Origin: Didymella arachidicola
Taxonomy: Eukaryota; Ascomycota; Dothideomycetes; Pleosporales; Didymellaceae
Length of the DNA: 64,000 bases
Assembly: GCA_016630955.3 (NCBI GenBank)
Contig: CM049996.1
Span: 744,001 to 808,000, forward strand
Direction of reading: 5' to 3'
Both the position numbers and the translations under genes were made by a program. Position 1 is the first letter of the stretch. Every line of letters starts with the position of its first letter. Positions 10,244-19,966 of the stretch are shown here, piece by piece. Below the pieces are notes generated by a model that was not told where the DNA came from, ran no database searches, and saw only the letters and a list, made by a program, of their open reading frames with translations.

Positions 10244-10786
10244 ATGACTATGGAGACGTTTTCACTTCTCGATGACGAGCAACAGGCTAGCCTGCGGGAC
10301 GATCTTAGTCTGTACGAAGCGCACAAGACCAGATTGCTTAGGGTAGATCTAGGGACACGATCGCAGACCGACCCGTTCCAGCGCTGGCTCCACAGGTACT
10401 TGCGGGCCTTCCGCTACTGGAGACTGTCGCGAAGGGCTCAGAGCAACGGCGAAGGTCTTGGATCAGTCACTGGTAGACAGCAGCGATGGACGTACCAGAA
10501 CACGATACTGATCGCCGAGGTCATTGGACGTGTGACGACTGCAGCGCTGACGGCCGTCTTCATTATCGCACCATTAGCCATTATGTCGCATGAGTCGTCC
10601 AAGAATGTCCAGCTTGTAGTCGTTTCGGTGTGCATCATCATCTTGTCTTTCCTTGTGTCGCTTTTCCTGAAAGTGTCAAGCTTCGAGATGATGGCGGTGT
10701 CTGCTGGCTATGCCGCGGTTCTTTCGGTGTTTGTTTCCCTGCGAATGCGGAAGGATGACCACGTTCCTGCGGGACCGCAGGTCTGA
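10244..10786 (+). CDS. DUF6594-like membrane protein
   Basis: 180 residues from ATG 10244. The N-terminal half is hydrophilic and helical (LSLYEAHKTRLLRVD). The C-terminal half has three hydrophobic segments at about 88-110, 121-141 and 146-163. The last, SAGYAAVLSVFVSLRM, resembles the C-terminal signature of DUF6594 proteins, a large fungal family often found near NLR and HET genes. The frame stays open about 60 nt upstream of the ATG without another start, and the N-terminal part of typical DUF6594 proteins seems to be missing, so the gene may be 5'-truncated. No function is known for the family. Confidence 0.55.
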   Translation: MTMETFSLLDDEQQASLRDDLSLYEAHKTRLLRVDLGTRSQTDPFQRWLHRYLRAFRYWRLSRRAQSNGEGLGSVTGRQQRWTYQNTILIAEVIGRVTTAALTAVFIIAPLAIMSHESSKNVQLVVVSVCIIILSFLVSLFLKVSSFEMMAVSAGYAAVLSVFVSLRMRKDDHVPAGPQV

Positions 10787-11234
10787 GGGGCATTGCACAA
10801 CTGGGATAGATTAGGCGAGCAAGTCTGGAGTCTGGCCGGACCAATACAACTGTGCAAACCATCCAAGTCGTCACATGCCTGAGGAATTTACAGTGAAGGT
10901 ATTTGCCATAAAGAGAAGACATGACGCCACGTCCTCGCTACAGGGCCTCTGCGGCACCTCGCAGGGCTCACAGTAAACTACCCACACAGCACACGGCTGA
11001 CTGGCGCCGCACAGCGCAGCGCAGCTCAGCCTGGCACGCACGGCACACCACGCTGACCAGGCTGAGGCGGAGGGGCAGCGATCAGGCTGAGGCGATACAG
11101 ATGCAGCCTTCCTTCACCCTCTCACGCTCTCAGGGCGACGGCAGCCTCCTCTGCAGCGCTGCGTCTACTGCCTGCACGGCACTGCACGGCACTGCACGGC
11201 ACTGCACTGCACTGTAATTAAATCTCACACTACT
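10787..11234. other. GC-rich low-complexity upstream region
   Basis: No gene. The stretch is rich in GGCTGA/GCAC/CAGCGCAG motifs and ends in the tandem repeat at 11173-11214. It is the presumed promoter of the nucleoside-phosphorylase-domain gene. Confidence 0.45.
11173..11214 (+). repeat. 10-bp tandem repeat
   Basis: About four copies of a TGCACGGCAC-type 10-mer, the last copies shortened to ACTGC, lying 20 bp before the start codon of the next gene. Confidence 0.85.
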
Positions 11235-12251
11235 ATGGCCGGCGACAGGCAGCGCGCCTGCGACGACTACCACGTTGCCTGGATCTGCGCCGTCGCCGAC
11301 CTCGAGCTGCTGCCTGCCCGCCTGATGCTCGACGAGGAGCACCTCATCCCGCCCCATGACACCCACTACGACGAGAACACGTACATCTGCGGCTCCATCA
11401 ACGGCCACGCGGTCGTCGTCGCGACCTGTCCGCCGGGCGAGACGGGCAACGTCAACGCCGGGCGCCTGACGGGATCGATGTTCAAGACATTCCGCAACAT
11501 CCGCACGGCGGTGCTCGTAGGCATTGGGGGCGGCATCCCCAGCCCAGAGGTGTCGGAGGATGCGCTCGAGAACATCCACCTCGGAGACGTGGTGGTGGGG
11601 TGGCCCGGCGACGGCAAGCCGGCGTGCGTCTACCACGACCGCGGCAGGTCCAAGGTCGACGGGCAGTTTGAGCTGGTAGGCACGATGCAGAACCCGGACT
11701 GGAGGCTCACCAACGCGCTCGGCGTGCTCGCGTCCAACCACGAGCTGGGCAGGACGACGTTCAAGGACCAGCTCGCGAGGCTGCAGCGTCACAAGAAGAA
11801 GAGGAAGTTCGCCTATCCTGGCGTCGAACACGATAAGCTATTCAGGGCTGCGTACCACCACAACGGCGACTATACATCAAAGTGCGCGGCGTGCTGCGAT
11901 CAGAGCCAGCTCGTTGAGCGCCCGCAGCGGGCCGAGGAGGACCAGCGGACGCTCGTCTTCCATCGCGGGCGGATCGCTACGGGCAACGCAGTCATCCAGG
12001 ACGGCGAGCTGCGGGACCAGATCCGCGCGCGATGCGACGGGGCGCTCTGCGTGGAGATGGAGGCAGCGGGCGTCGACGCGCACCGACGGTGTCTGGTGGT
12101 CCGCAGCATCTCCGACTACGCCGACTCGCACAAGAGCGACGTGTGGCGGTGGCACGCTGCGGGCAACGCCGCTGCGTTCACGCGCGAGCTGCTGTGCCGG
12201 GTGCAGCCAGGCACGGTGAGAGAGATGGAGGGGTCGACCGAAGGTCAGTAG
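11235..12251 (+). CDS. free-standing nucleoside-phosphorylase (PNP_UDP) domain, NLR type
   Basis: 338 residues, no intron seen. The order of motifs is that of the N-terminal PNP_UDP domain of fungal NLR-like proteins: YHVAWICAVADLELLPA, MLDEEH, VLVGIGGGIPSP, HLGDVVVGWP, HRGRIATGNAVIQDGEL, CVEMEAAGV, RSISDYADSHKSD and a final NAAAFTRELL. The domain therefore looks complete. NACHT/NB-ARC and repeat domains, which normally follow, are absent: the frame ends 60 nt after the domain, and a Tc1-like element begins 210 bp later. GGTCAGT near the stop (12244) could be a splice donor, so a longer NLR may have been truncated. Such domains may act as nucleoside hydrolase/phosphorylase effectors or sensors in allorecognition; activity here is not shown. 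Confidence 0.85.
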   Translation: MAGDRQRACDDYHVAWICAVADLELLPARLMLDEEHLIPPHDTHYDENTYICGSINGHAVVVATCPPGETGNVNAGRLTGSMFKTFRNIRTAVLVGIGGGIPSPEVSEDALENIHLGDVVVGWPGDGKPACVYHDRGRSKVDGQFELVGTMQNPDWRLTNALGVLASNHELGRTTFKDQLARLQRHKKKRKFAYPGVEHDKLFRAAYHHNGDYTSKCAACCDQSQLVERPQRAEEDQRTLVFHRGRIATGNAVIQDGELRDQIRARCDGALCVEMEAAGVDAHRRCLVVRSISDYADSHKSDVWRWHAAGNAAAFTRELLCRVQPGTVREMEGSTEGQ

Positions 12252-12461
12252 CGCGTCTGCTTTGCGACACATTGTGTTGCCTGTAGCATAAAGGAGTATG
12301 TCAATAGAACGCGTATTGGTGACTAGCGCTTTGGGCAGACTACTAACACACAACAGCGCCGTGGCTTGTCCCTCTCCCAAGGCCCTTTTCTTTCGTTGGG
12401 CGAGAGGTGCAGCTCGCTCAGCTTGTTGAGCATGTCGCGTCAGAAGGCTGTCCAGTACTTA

Positions 12462-12494
12462 GCCAAAAGTCTGTTCGCCCGAAACGCACGGGCC
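12462..12494 (+). repeat. left terminal inverted repeat
   Basis: Begins GCCAAAAGTCTGTTCGC and is matched in inverse orientation at 13767-13799. Confidence 0.9.
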
Positions 12495-12554
12495 ATAACT
12501 ACCCCACAATCCTCTAGAGCAGCACCTTCTTTAACACTATAATACTCCATCCAG

Positions 12555-13670
12555 ATGAGGTCTTTTGGCACTGAAATTTCGGGCAATCGTATGCGCGGGG
12601 GTGAATTAACAGAGGCGCAGCGAGTCTATTGCTTAGCGCAGGTTGAAGCTGGTGTGTCAACGTCCAAAGTTGCAGAAGCACTTTCCTGCACCCAACGCTG
12701 CGTGCAGAAAACAGTTGCTCGATGGAAAGCCACCTCCAGCACCACGTCGCAAGCAAGAACAGGCCGGCCACCTATTTTGACTAGTAGAGATCATCGCCGG
12801 CTACGACGTTGTGCTCGCAAAAACCCTCAAATAGAGTACTCCAAGCTCATGGAGGAAGCCGGCCTACGAGACGTCGGGGCCACCCACCCACGAGTATCAC
12901 GTCGTACTGTTCAACGCGCCTTGGCCAATGAAGGCCTACGCAAGTTCAGAGCAAAGCGTAGACCAAAAATCAGTACGCTTACAGCTAAATCTCGTCTAGC
13001 TCTTGCTCATGCGTGGCAGGGGTTCAACTGGGGCAGGCAAGTCTTTAGGTTTAGCGACGAGTGCAGCGTTGCTCGTGGATCTGGCCACAACACCCCATGG
13101 GTATGGCGATTACCAGAGGAGAAATGGTCTCACGAGATGGTGGAGGAGGTGAATACTGCTCGCCAACCTGCTCGTATGGTGTGGGCGTCGATATCGTTGA
13201 CTCCGGGGGGTCGAGTTTGGCGTAGTCCTCTAGTGATTATGACTAGGGGCGAGGCAGCTGCACGGCGTGGGTATACGGCTCAAAGCTACCTGTGGGCATT
13301 GGAAGAAGGGCTCCTGCCCTACTACAGGCCCGGCGAGTGGTTTATGCAGGATACCGCACCTATCCATACTGCGCGTGCCTGTACGGAATGGTTAGAGATT
13401 CACGGGGTTGCCACAATTGACTGGCCACCATATTCTCCAGACCTTAACCCAATTGAACACCTCTGGTGGGCGCTCAAGCAGAAGCTTCATAAGCTTCACC
13501 CCGAGTTTGACTATATAAGTGGCTCTCAAGCTAACTGGGAGGCATTTGAATTGGGTTTGCACGAGGCATGGGCTGCAATACCCGACTCACTTATCCGCCG
13601 ACTGATTACGTCAATGCTACGACGCCTAGACGCTGTAAGACAAGCAAAGGGATATCAGACTCGATATTAA
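12555..13670 (+). CDS. Tc1-like transposase (DD34E)
   Basis: Cut-and-paste transposase, 371 residues, uninterrupted. An N-terminal helix-turn-helix lies at about 27-58 (AGVSTSKVAEALSCTQRCVQ), followed by a GRPPILT linker and a second HTH-like region to about 130. The catalytic residues are visible: D in FSDECS, D in MQDTAPIH, and E in SPDLNPIEHLWW, with 34 residues between the second D and the E, as in Tc1. No stop, frameshift or missing catalytic residue is seen, so the copy could be active or recently so. Confidence 0.95.
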   Translation: MRSFGTEISGNRMRGGELTEAQRVYCLAQVEAGVSTSKVAEALSCTQRCVQKTVARWKATSSTTSQARTGRPPILTSRDHRRLRRCARKNPQIEYSKLMEEAGLRDVGATHPRVSRRTVQRALANEGLRKFRAKRRPKISTLTAKSRLALAHAWQGFNWGRQVFRFSDECSVARGSGHNTPWVWRLPEEKWSHEMVEEVNTARQPARMVWASISLTPGGRVWRSPLVIMTRGEAAARRGYTAQSYLWALEEGLLPYYRPGEWFMQDTAPIHTARACTEWLEIHGVATIDWPPYSPDLNPIEHLWWALKQKLHKLHPEFDYISGSQANWEAFELGLHEAWAAIPDSLIRRLITSMLRRLDAVRQAKGYQTRY

Positions 13671-13766
13671 GTGTATTGCGATTTATTTATTACTTAAATT
13701 GTCTGAATTTGTCTACGTTGTGTGGGGTTATTCTACTTCAAAGTTGAGCTCGCAATGTTGGTGTAG

Positions 13767-13799
13767 TGGCTCGTGCGCCCGTGCGAACAGACTTTTGGC
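13767..13799 (-). repeat. right terminal inverted repeat
   Basis: The reverse complement begins GCCAAAAGTCTGTTCGC. It is the partner of the left repeat at 12462. Confidence 0.9.
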
Positions 13800-13823
13800 A
13801 CCCGACTGTAGAAATGGAGCAGG

Positions 13824-15672
13824 CTAGTTCTTCTTGTGCTTACCGCAATCCCACCCATCCTCGCCATCCTCACGCTCCTTCTTGTTTTTACACCTGGTTC
13901 CCTTTAGTGTCCGCCCAGAGCACTGAATAGTGGAAACCTTTTTTGGCTTCTTGTTCTTTCTCTGTGTGTCGTCAGGCTCTTCACCGGGCCCACGTTTTGT
14001 TCCACGACCAATCCCGCCTGCAGCAGAAGTTGACGGAGAAGCCACTGAACCTTCGACAGCTGGGGCAGGAGACGGCGCAGCTGGGGCCACAGCGGTACCG
14101 GAAGATGTAGCACCGAAAACGGTGGGTGCAATATCTACAGCTGTGATCGCACTAAATTTGCTCTCAGGCTGTTGACGAGGGCTTCCAGATGGTTCCGTAG
14201 AGGAGAGGCTTTGAGGAGACGAACGTGAACCGGGAATATGCCCCCTAATCCCTCCAGTCACACCAAGATGAGGATTTTGATTTCTCGGCATGTATGTCGA
14301 GAGCTCTCTGTCCCATAACATCTGGGCTCTTCTTACGCGGATATGGTCGCGCGTTTTTTTCACTGTCTTGAGGTGAGAGTAGACCACCGCTTACTGGATC
14401 TTCGAGCAGCGGGAACCAAAGCTCTTCATTGCGATCGAAGTAGCACTAGCCAACAAGGTCCTCTTCGAAGCTTTCCGTATTTCTCACTCGATTCGGAAAG
14501 AATGCGAGCAGATTACGGAGCTCGAAACCGTTATATTCCCAACGTGCTTGATAGCTGAGCACATGGGCAATCTCCTCAGGAGTAGGCGCCTTACCGAAGG
14601 GAACGATGCGACCAGTCATGGGGTTTGGACCGAGGCCCATCGTAGCAAGAGCATCTCTGATGGTGCTCTCGTGCACGCGGAGGGGTACCGTCAAACCCAG
14701 TTGGTTCTGCAATTCGTCAAATAAGATAGAATCGTCCTCGTCAAGGATGATCTCGATGGCTTCCACGACACCCTGCCTCTTAAGTAATTCCTGGGGCATA
14801 TACCTGCTCTCAACAGGATCTGTGCTTCCGTTCATTTTTACCGGTAACCGCGGCTCGAGAGTTGCAAAGTACTCGATACGATAGACAAGCAGTTGGTAAT
14901 TCCTTGCCTGTGGAAAGGCGTGACAAATTTCAACGAAAGTAGCACCATTCTCCCTGACGTCTTCGTTGCTGAAGTATTCTTCCAGTTCGTCCCAGGTTGG
15001 CTGTCGTTCTGTGATTTTTCTCGATCTATCCGAAATGCCCCTGGAGACCTCACGCCAGATAAGATAGCGCTTGAAAATCTCGACAATAAGATAGCTCTCG
15101 GTTCTCAATTTTCCTTTTCGATTCTCGGCTTGATCAATAAGCTGTTCACGTGTCTTGCTGAGATACTGCCTCCATACCTTATCGAGCATGGTCTCCACAT
15201 CTTCACATGCTTCGTCCCATAGCAACGTGAGCCCTTGAGGTTTATCTAGATCGTTTGTAATAAGCAATGACCTAAAGTCGGGAGGATTAGGGAAGATTTC
15301 CTCGGCATCCAGACCATTTTGATTTTGGTTCCTGTGCCAGGCTACCAACTTCCGGTGAACTTTGTCTTGCCATTCTAACCATTTGTCTTCAATGACCTCT
15401 TCGGTCATGATATCTACTTGACTCTGACCACGGCCGAACTTTAACTAAAAGTAGTGGTTTGTCATCCTCATGATGTCAACGGCTGCATCATATACGACAG
15501 GCTCCTCCTCGTAGTCAGAAAGCGGACCTATGAATGTTTCCACCATAGGTGGGATACGGGAGACATATGGATCCTTGGTCCAATCTGTATGGTTCTCGCA
15601 CGGCCGAGGTACGTGGACGTGGGCCTGCACGTTGAGCGGCAACTCATCAGGAAATTTGACACCGGAGGTCAT
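13824..15672 (-). pseudogene. unknown fungal protein gene with two in-frame TAGs and one frameshift
   Basis: From ATG 15672 the minus strand reads one protein-like frame, interrupted by TAG at 15447-15445 and TAG at 14448-14446. The reading continues smoothly after each (HYF, stop, LKFGRG; EEDLVG, stop, CYFDRNEELWFPLLEDP). At the A7 run near 14352-14358 the sense frame shifts, and the last part ends at 13824 in a Lys-rich tail with a CSGRT-x3-G-x-RCKNKK ... WDCGKH motif. The main part is charged and helical (LWDEACEDVETMLDKVWRQYL). I do not recognise the family. Both stops can arise from CAG by C-to-T at CpA, the context preferred by repeat-induced point mutation. The gene lies 24 bp from the Tc1-like element. 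Alternatives are a real two-gene arrangement or a sequencing error in A7. Confidence 0.65.
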
Positions 15673-16173
15673 TACGATTCGGGAAAAGTACCCAACGAGG
15701 CAAAGTGCGGCTGATTTGAGTGATGTGTCGGTAAATGTAGTGTAATGCGTTTCTGAGAACGGAATCTCTGTCTATGTGCGAATGACGAGTGTACGAGGAC
15801 TACTTTGAAGATATAGGAACATCAGCGCCAACAGAGCAAAAGCTGAAAGAGCGCTTTGTCCTGGATTCATTGAACACACCAACAACGGTGTGGTATTTGT
15901 CACACAACCGCTCAAGTCCTGTCAAAGGCACAAAGGCTTTGTGTGGTTATGAAAACCTATGATCGGTCTGAATGAAAAGACGCTTTTACTCATTGCGTAG
16001 TAAATAGAAACCGCTCTCAGAAAATAGTTTTCGATCGTTTAGTTCGAGCTGGTAGAGATGGTTAGCACTCCTCGTCGCCAGTTCTATTCTTCTCTTCATC
16101 CACGCCCACGCGGCTCTTGGCGAAAGTCTCATTGGAGGCGCTACGATTGAGACTGTTCCAAGACTCTGAGCTG
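15673..16173. other. no gene seen
   Basis: Upstream region of the pseudogene and 3' flank of the carbonic anhydrase. The extra C-terminal codons expected for carbonic anhydrase (QLRVLEQSQS, then TAG) are still readable at about 16173-16141, beyond the stop. Confidence 0.6.
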
Positions 16174-16865
16174 TCAAGTCGCAAGGTCGTAAATGAGTCC
16201 ATGTATCGTGAGTCCTCTCTCTAGCATCGCTCTCTTGACCGCAGGATGCTGTTCGAGAACGTCAACAGACTGTTGGACATTGAGTTCAGCGAGACGTGCA
16301 GCGCGTGCGTCGTCATCGAGGGGATTCAGCTCGGCCCAGTGTTTTCGGCGCAACCTGCTCTTTATTAAATATTCTCCTCAAACTCATTCTAGTCTCGATC
16401 CTGAACGTACTCCTGCAATGATCGCAACCACTTGTTCAGCCTCTCACCCAGATCGACATCGGTGAGGCTAGCCATTGCGCCACCGCATTTTGTGTGCCCG
16501 CAGACGACCACTTGGTCGATTTTAAGATGGGTGACAGCATACTCGACTACGCTTGCGACGTTATAGTCGTCGGAGTGTACGGTGTTCGCGATGTTGCGAT
16601 GCGCGAAGATGTCGCCGGGCTTGCGGTGGCACACAGTGGTCTCCGGGATGCGACTGTCGGCGCAACCTATCCAGAGAGCCTGAGGCGTCTGCCCTTGCGA
16701 TAGGTTCGCGAATATGTCAGGTTCATTTTTTGTTTGTTTACTGGCGTAATAGGCGTTGCCGGTAAAAAGGCGCTCCAATGGATCTGCTGAAGGGTTAGGA
16801 AAGCAAGGGCGAAGAGCAGTGCAGTGCTTTGTAAAGGCGAGAGCTGGCGTGCTCTCAAGAGACAT
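16174..16865 (-). CDS. beta-carbonic anhydrase
   Basis: A zinc enzyme that interconverts CO2 and bicarbonate. Exons 16865-16411 and 16354-16174 (56-nt intron, GTACGT ... GAGCAG) give 211 residues. The family motifs are intact: WIGCADSRIPE (zinc Cys, catalytic Asp-Arg pair), GDIFAHRNIAN, and VVVCGHTKCGG (zinc His and Cys). The C-terminal helix region after the junction reads RRKHWAELNPLDDDARAARL and ends HGLIYDLAT before a TGA. In most fungal enzymes a Gly follows and about ten more residues; the same frame after the TGA reads QLRVLEQSQS then TAG, so a GGA-to-TGA change probably shortened the protein. The N-terminus is uncertain: MSLEST at 16865 gives a presequence-like start, but a GTGAGT at 16928 suggests an upstream exon may exist. 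Confidence 0.9.
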
Positions 16866-16928
16866 TCTCGCTTTCTTCGCCGGGCCATGTACTGTCCTAC
16901 GTGTTCGGGGGCTATCCAAGAGAGCCAC

Positions 16929-17293
16929 TCACCCGTAGAATTGGATACGTTGACAATGGTATTTGGATTGTCATAAACGCAGGAGGAAAAAGAAGACTAA
17001 GAGAAAGGCAATATGCACGAGGAATTTCAACGAAGAGAAGGCTAGAAGCTGCGAGTATCATACATTTGGCACTTTCTCTTTGTACTGTTGACAGGTAGCA
17101 CCCGCGGGGCACGCCTTCTCACTCTACTTTGCAATGTAGCGGCGTGCGACTGTTCAACGGTGTACACCCAGTCATGTGTCGCATACAATTTGATCAGATT
17201 CTCGTACGACCGCAAAGAGCTTCTCATCCAGGGCCGCAGAGGTTCTGGAGCCAATTTGTGTTGGTAGGTGCACCGGACTTTGGAAGAAGCTGC
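16929..17293. other. no gene seen
   Basis: Between the carbonic anhydrase start and the 3' end of the NRAMP gene. A possible short first exon of the carbonic anhydrase (ATG near 16972 followed by a GTGAGT donor) lies here. Confidence 0.4.
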
Positions 17294-19230
17294 TCATGCA
17301 ACGCCCATACCGGCGAACACAAGTGCAGCAACGTTCATCACAACAATAGCGCCCCAGATCACAATTGCGAACGTCGTCATGATCCAGTGGTTTCGCATCT
17401 GCACGAATCCGTCTACGTTAGTGTCGCCCTCAGCACGAAATCTATCAGCATCAGGCCGCACAGCAACTTTCATGTACTGCGCACGGCAGGTGAACCAGAT
17501 CAACGGTGCGCTGACGAAAGGTAGTATGACACTAAGTGCGAACTGACTGCCGTTCAGAGCCTTGCTCAAGCCCTCCTGGCCTACCGCGCCAGCAATGATG
17601 ATGGATGGGGTGATGCTGATCGAGCGTGTCATGAGGCGGCGCAGCCATGGTTTCATTGTCCAGTTCAACTGCCCTTCTGAAACCATCTGTCCCGCAATGG
17701 TGCAGACGATTCCAGCTGACGTTCCAGACAGTAGCAGTGCAAGCGCAAACAAAGTGCCAGCGATCGGTGCGATGGACTTGGATAGCAGACTGTGGATGGA
17801 AAAGAGGTCTGCATCCGTCGCCTCTTCTTGACCGTACAGTGAAGCACCAGAGACAATAAGAATTGCTGAGTTGACGAACAGAGCAAACGTGAAGAGTGAT
17901 ATGGCAAGCTCTGCGATGCTGTAGTTCATACAATGTTTGATGGCAGCAAGAGAAGGTTGGTACTTCGACTCGTCCGAAAGAGAATCAACATCGCCATCTC
18001 GGGTAGGGATCAGATTGCGCTGGTTGTCATACTCGCGCAGGCGGGGCTGAACGATGCCGCTTCCGAGATAGAGACTGTGAGGCATGACTGTCGCACCTAG
18101 GATACCGCAGGCTTGGTATAGTCTAGTCTGTCAGCATATACGGTAACACTAGACGCAGACCACTCACGCTTGTGACTTGACCAACGTCGAAGTCGGCACG
18201 TAGCCGTAGAAGACTTCCCTTACGGAAGCGTGGATTTTGCTGAGCTCGAAACAAAAACAAATGACAACACCCAGGACGAGCAACGCTACAAACAATTCGA
18301 AGCCACGAAGGGCACGCATCGTGCCTGATGGTGAGTAAAAGAGGAGAATGATCAACACATCCACAATCGATATGGCGCACCCGACAACCAAAGGCACTTT
18401 GATTAATATGTTCAGTGCGATAGCAGTACCAATTACCTGGTATTGTTAGTGTGGACTTGGAGATATCAAGAAAGGCTTACTTCGGCGATATCAGTCGCAA
18501 TGATAGCTGATTCGGCAAAAAAGTAGAGAATGTAGTTCAGCCATGGCGGGAGATGAGCCTTGCAGTTTTCAGCAAGGTTCATGCCAGTTACTGAGCCCAG
18601 CTTGATGCAGAGCGTCTGCAGGAATATTGCGAAAAGGTTTGACATGAGAACAATGAAAAGCAACTTGTACTGGAAAGAGGCGCCCGCTGCAACATCTGTA
18701 GCGTAGTTTCCTGGCTACCGTTAGCTTCGATGAGGTCTTCGAGGAGGCCTTGAGCGAGGCACAGAATGTTCCTAGAAAGTGAAGAGAATCCTACCTGGAT
18801 CAATGTATGCTACTGCGACCATGAAGCCAGGCCCGACGAACTTGAGGTATTTCTTGACGACTCCTATGGCTCCTGCAAAGATTCCTGCATGGCGCTTTGG
18901 ATGGACAACTTCCCGCTCCACGCTGAAGATGACGGATGGTCTGATGGCGGCTTGCGCATTGCCTGGCTCGTTCTTCCTTGCCGCATCGCTTCTCCTACGT
19001 GGACTGTCGAATGCTTTGGTGTTCGATCCTCTATCATCCTCGGCTGCTTGCCGTTGGCCTATCCCCAAGTCGTCATCTTCGATGTGGCAATCTATCCTAT
19101 GGTCATCTCGAGCTCTCGTGTTCGCAACGAACCCTAGGTCTGCTCTTGTCGTGGCGTCTGAATTAAGTGCATTCGGGCTCTGGTTGTGTCCGTCCGGAAT
19201 CTCCGGATCCGTGCGTGAAGGACAATTCAT
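17294..19230 (-). CDS. NRAMP-family divalent metal transporter (SMF/MntH type)
   Basis: Proton-coupled Mn2+/Fe2+ transporter of the plasma membrane or endomembranes. Four exons (19230-18795, 18710-18481, 18436-18168, 18122-17294) with introns of 84, 44 and 45 nt give 587 residues. The first two introns keep GTAGGA/GTAAGC donors, and CACTAAC is a clear branch site in the second. The N-terminal tail is charged and cytosolic, about 120 residues. The metal-site motif of TM1 is DPGNYATD, split by the first intron inside the Gly codon. TM6 carries ATVMPHSLYLGSG, split between exons 3 and 4 upstream of it. About 11 hydrophobic segments are visible (LLFIVLMSNLFAIFLQTL; SIVDVLIILLFYSP; FVALLVLGVVICFCFEL). 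Compared with the family it is full length and intact. Confidence 0.95.
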
Positions 19231-19843
19231 CGCAGAAGGCGGTCACGCGACAGCGTCGATGAAGTCAGCGCCGCGACAACAATGCGTGTGTGAGAGATTG
19301 TGATAAGAGGTGTGACAAGTTCCGGATGTCAGAAGACGACGATCACGTTGCTATGGGGTAATAGCGTCGTTAGATGACGAGGCTACGGGAGCGTGTCTTC
19401 CGATTACGGGTTTCTGAAGGGCTGGACTTTTCGTCTTGCGACTTCTCCCGATGCGGCTGCATCAGCAACATCGCGATGGGCTCAGCGTTCCGAACAGCCA
19501 TAGCGCTTATCCGAACCTAGTCGGTGTTGGAGAAACGTGATGGTGGTGAGATCCATCACAACAATGTGGGGGGGCAAAGCCAAGCTTCAGCAAGCCACAA
19601 CCGAGGAATGCTTGTTGCCCATCTGCAGCCCTGCGGACCTGCATTCCATCAACAACTACAATACCATCAGGTATCCTTGATCAGTAAACGCACGTTTCCG
19701 CACAGGCTCGGAGCAACAGCTGACTATTGCTTCGACCTTTTATCGTATCGGATTGCGATCTGTATCATTGAGGGATAGTGGCTTGAACACCCCGAGTGCG
19801 TGTTTCAACCTGGAATAACAATTATCTTTTTCTATAAACCACC
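19231..19843. other. no protein gene seen; upstream of NRAMP
   Basis: Presumed NRAMP promoter followed by the region upstream of the 5S gene. No recognisable feature apart from short frames. Confidence 0.5.
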
Positions 19844-19962
19844 ACATACGACCATAGGACGTTGAAAACAAGGCTTCCCGTTCGCTCAGCCCTATTTAAG
19901 CAACGTACCGGCGGATTAGTAGTTAGGTGGGTGACCACTAGCGAATACCCGCTGTTATATGT
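19844..19962 (+). rRNA. 5S rRNA: 5S ribosomal RNA (dispersed copy, divergent)
   Basis: Starts ACATACGACCATAGGAC and contains GGCTTCCCGTTCGCTCAGCC, TTAGTAGTTAGGTGGGTGACC and GCGAATACCC, ending TTATATGT with a T5 run at 19962-19966. Length is 119 nt, as in other filamentous ascomycetes, where 5S genes are dispersed. It differs from the common fungal sequence at several sites. Helix II keeps pairing through compensatory change (ACGTTG with CAACGT), while helix I has one C-A mismatch. It may be a functional variant or a lightly mutated copy. Confidence 0.9.
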
Positions 19963-19966
19963 TTTT

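Larger units (their letters stand above)
12462..13799 (+). mobile_element. Tc1-like DNA transposon, apparently complete
   Basis: A 1338-bp element. Imperfect terminal inverted repeats of about 33 bp start GCCAAAAGTCTGTTCGC at both ends (left end 12462; right end, reverse-complemented, from 13799). They diverge at a few positions inside (CCCGAAACGCACGGGCCA versus ACGGGCGCACGAGCCA). A TA precedes the left end as expected for Tc1/mariner insertion, but the right flank is AC, so the target duplication is not intact on that side. One full-length transposase frame lies inside. Confidence 0.9.

Noticed and set aside
15986..16177. 63-codon minus-strand frame after the carbonic anhydrase
   Set aside because: It starts inside the end of the carbonic anhydrase in another frame, and the real lost tail of that enzyme occupies the same bases.
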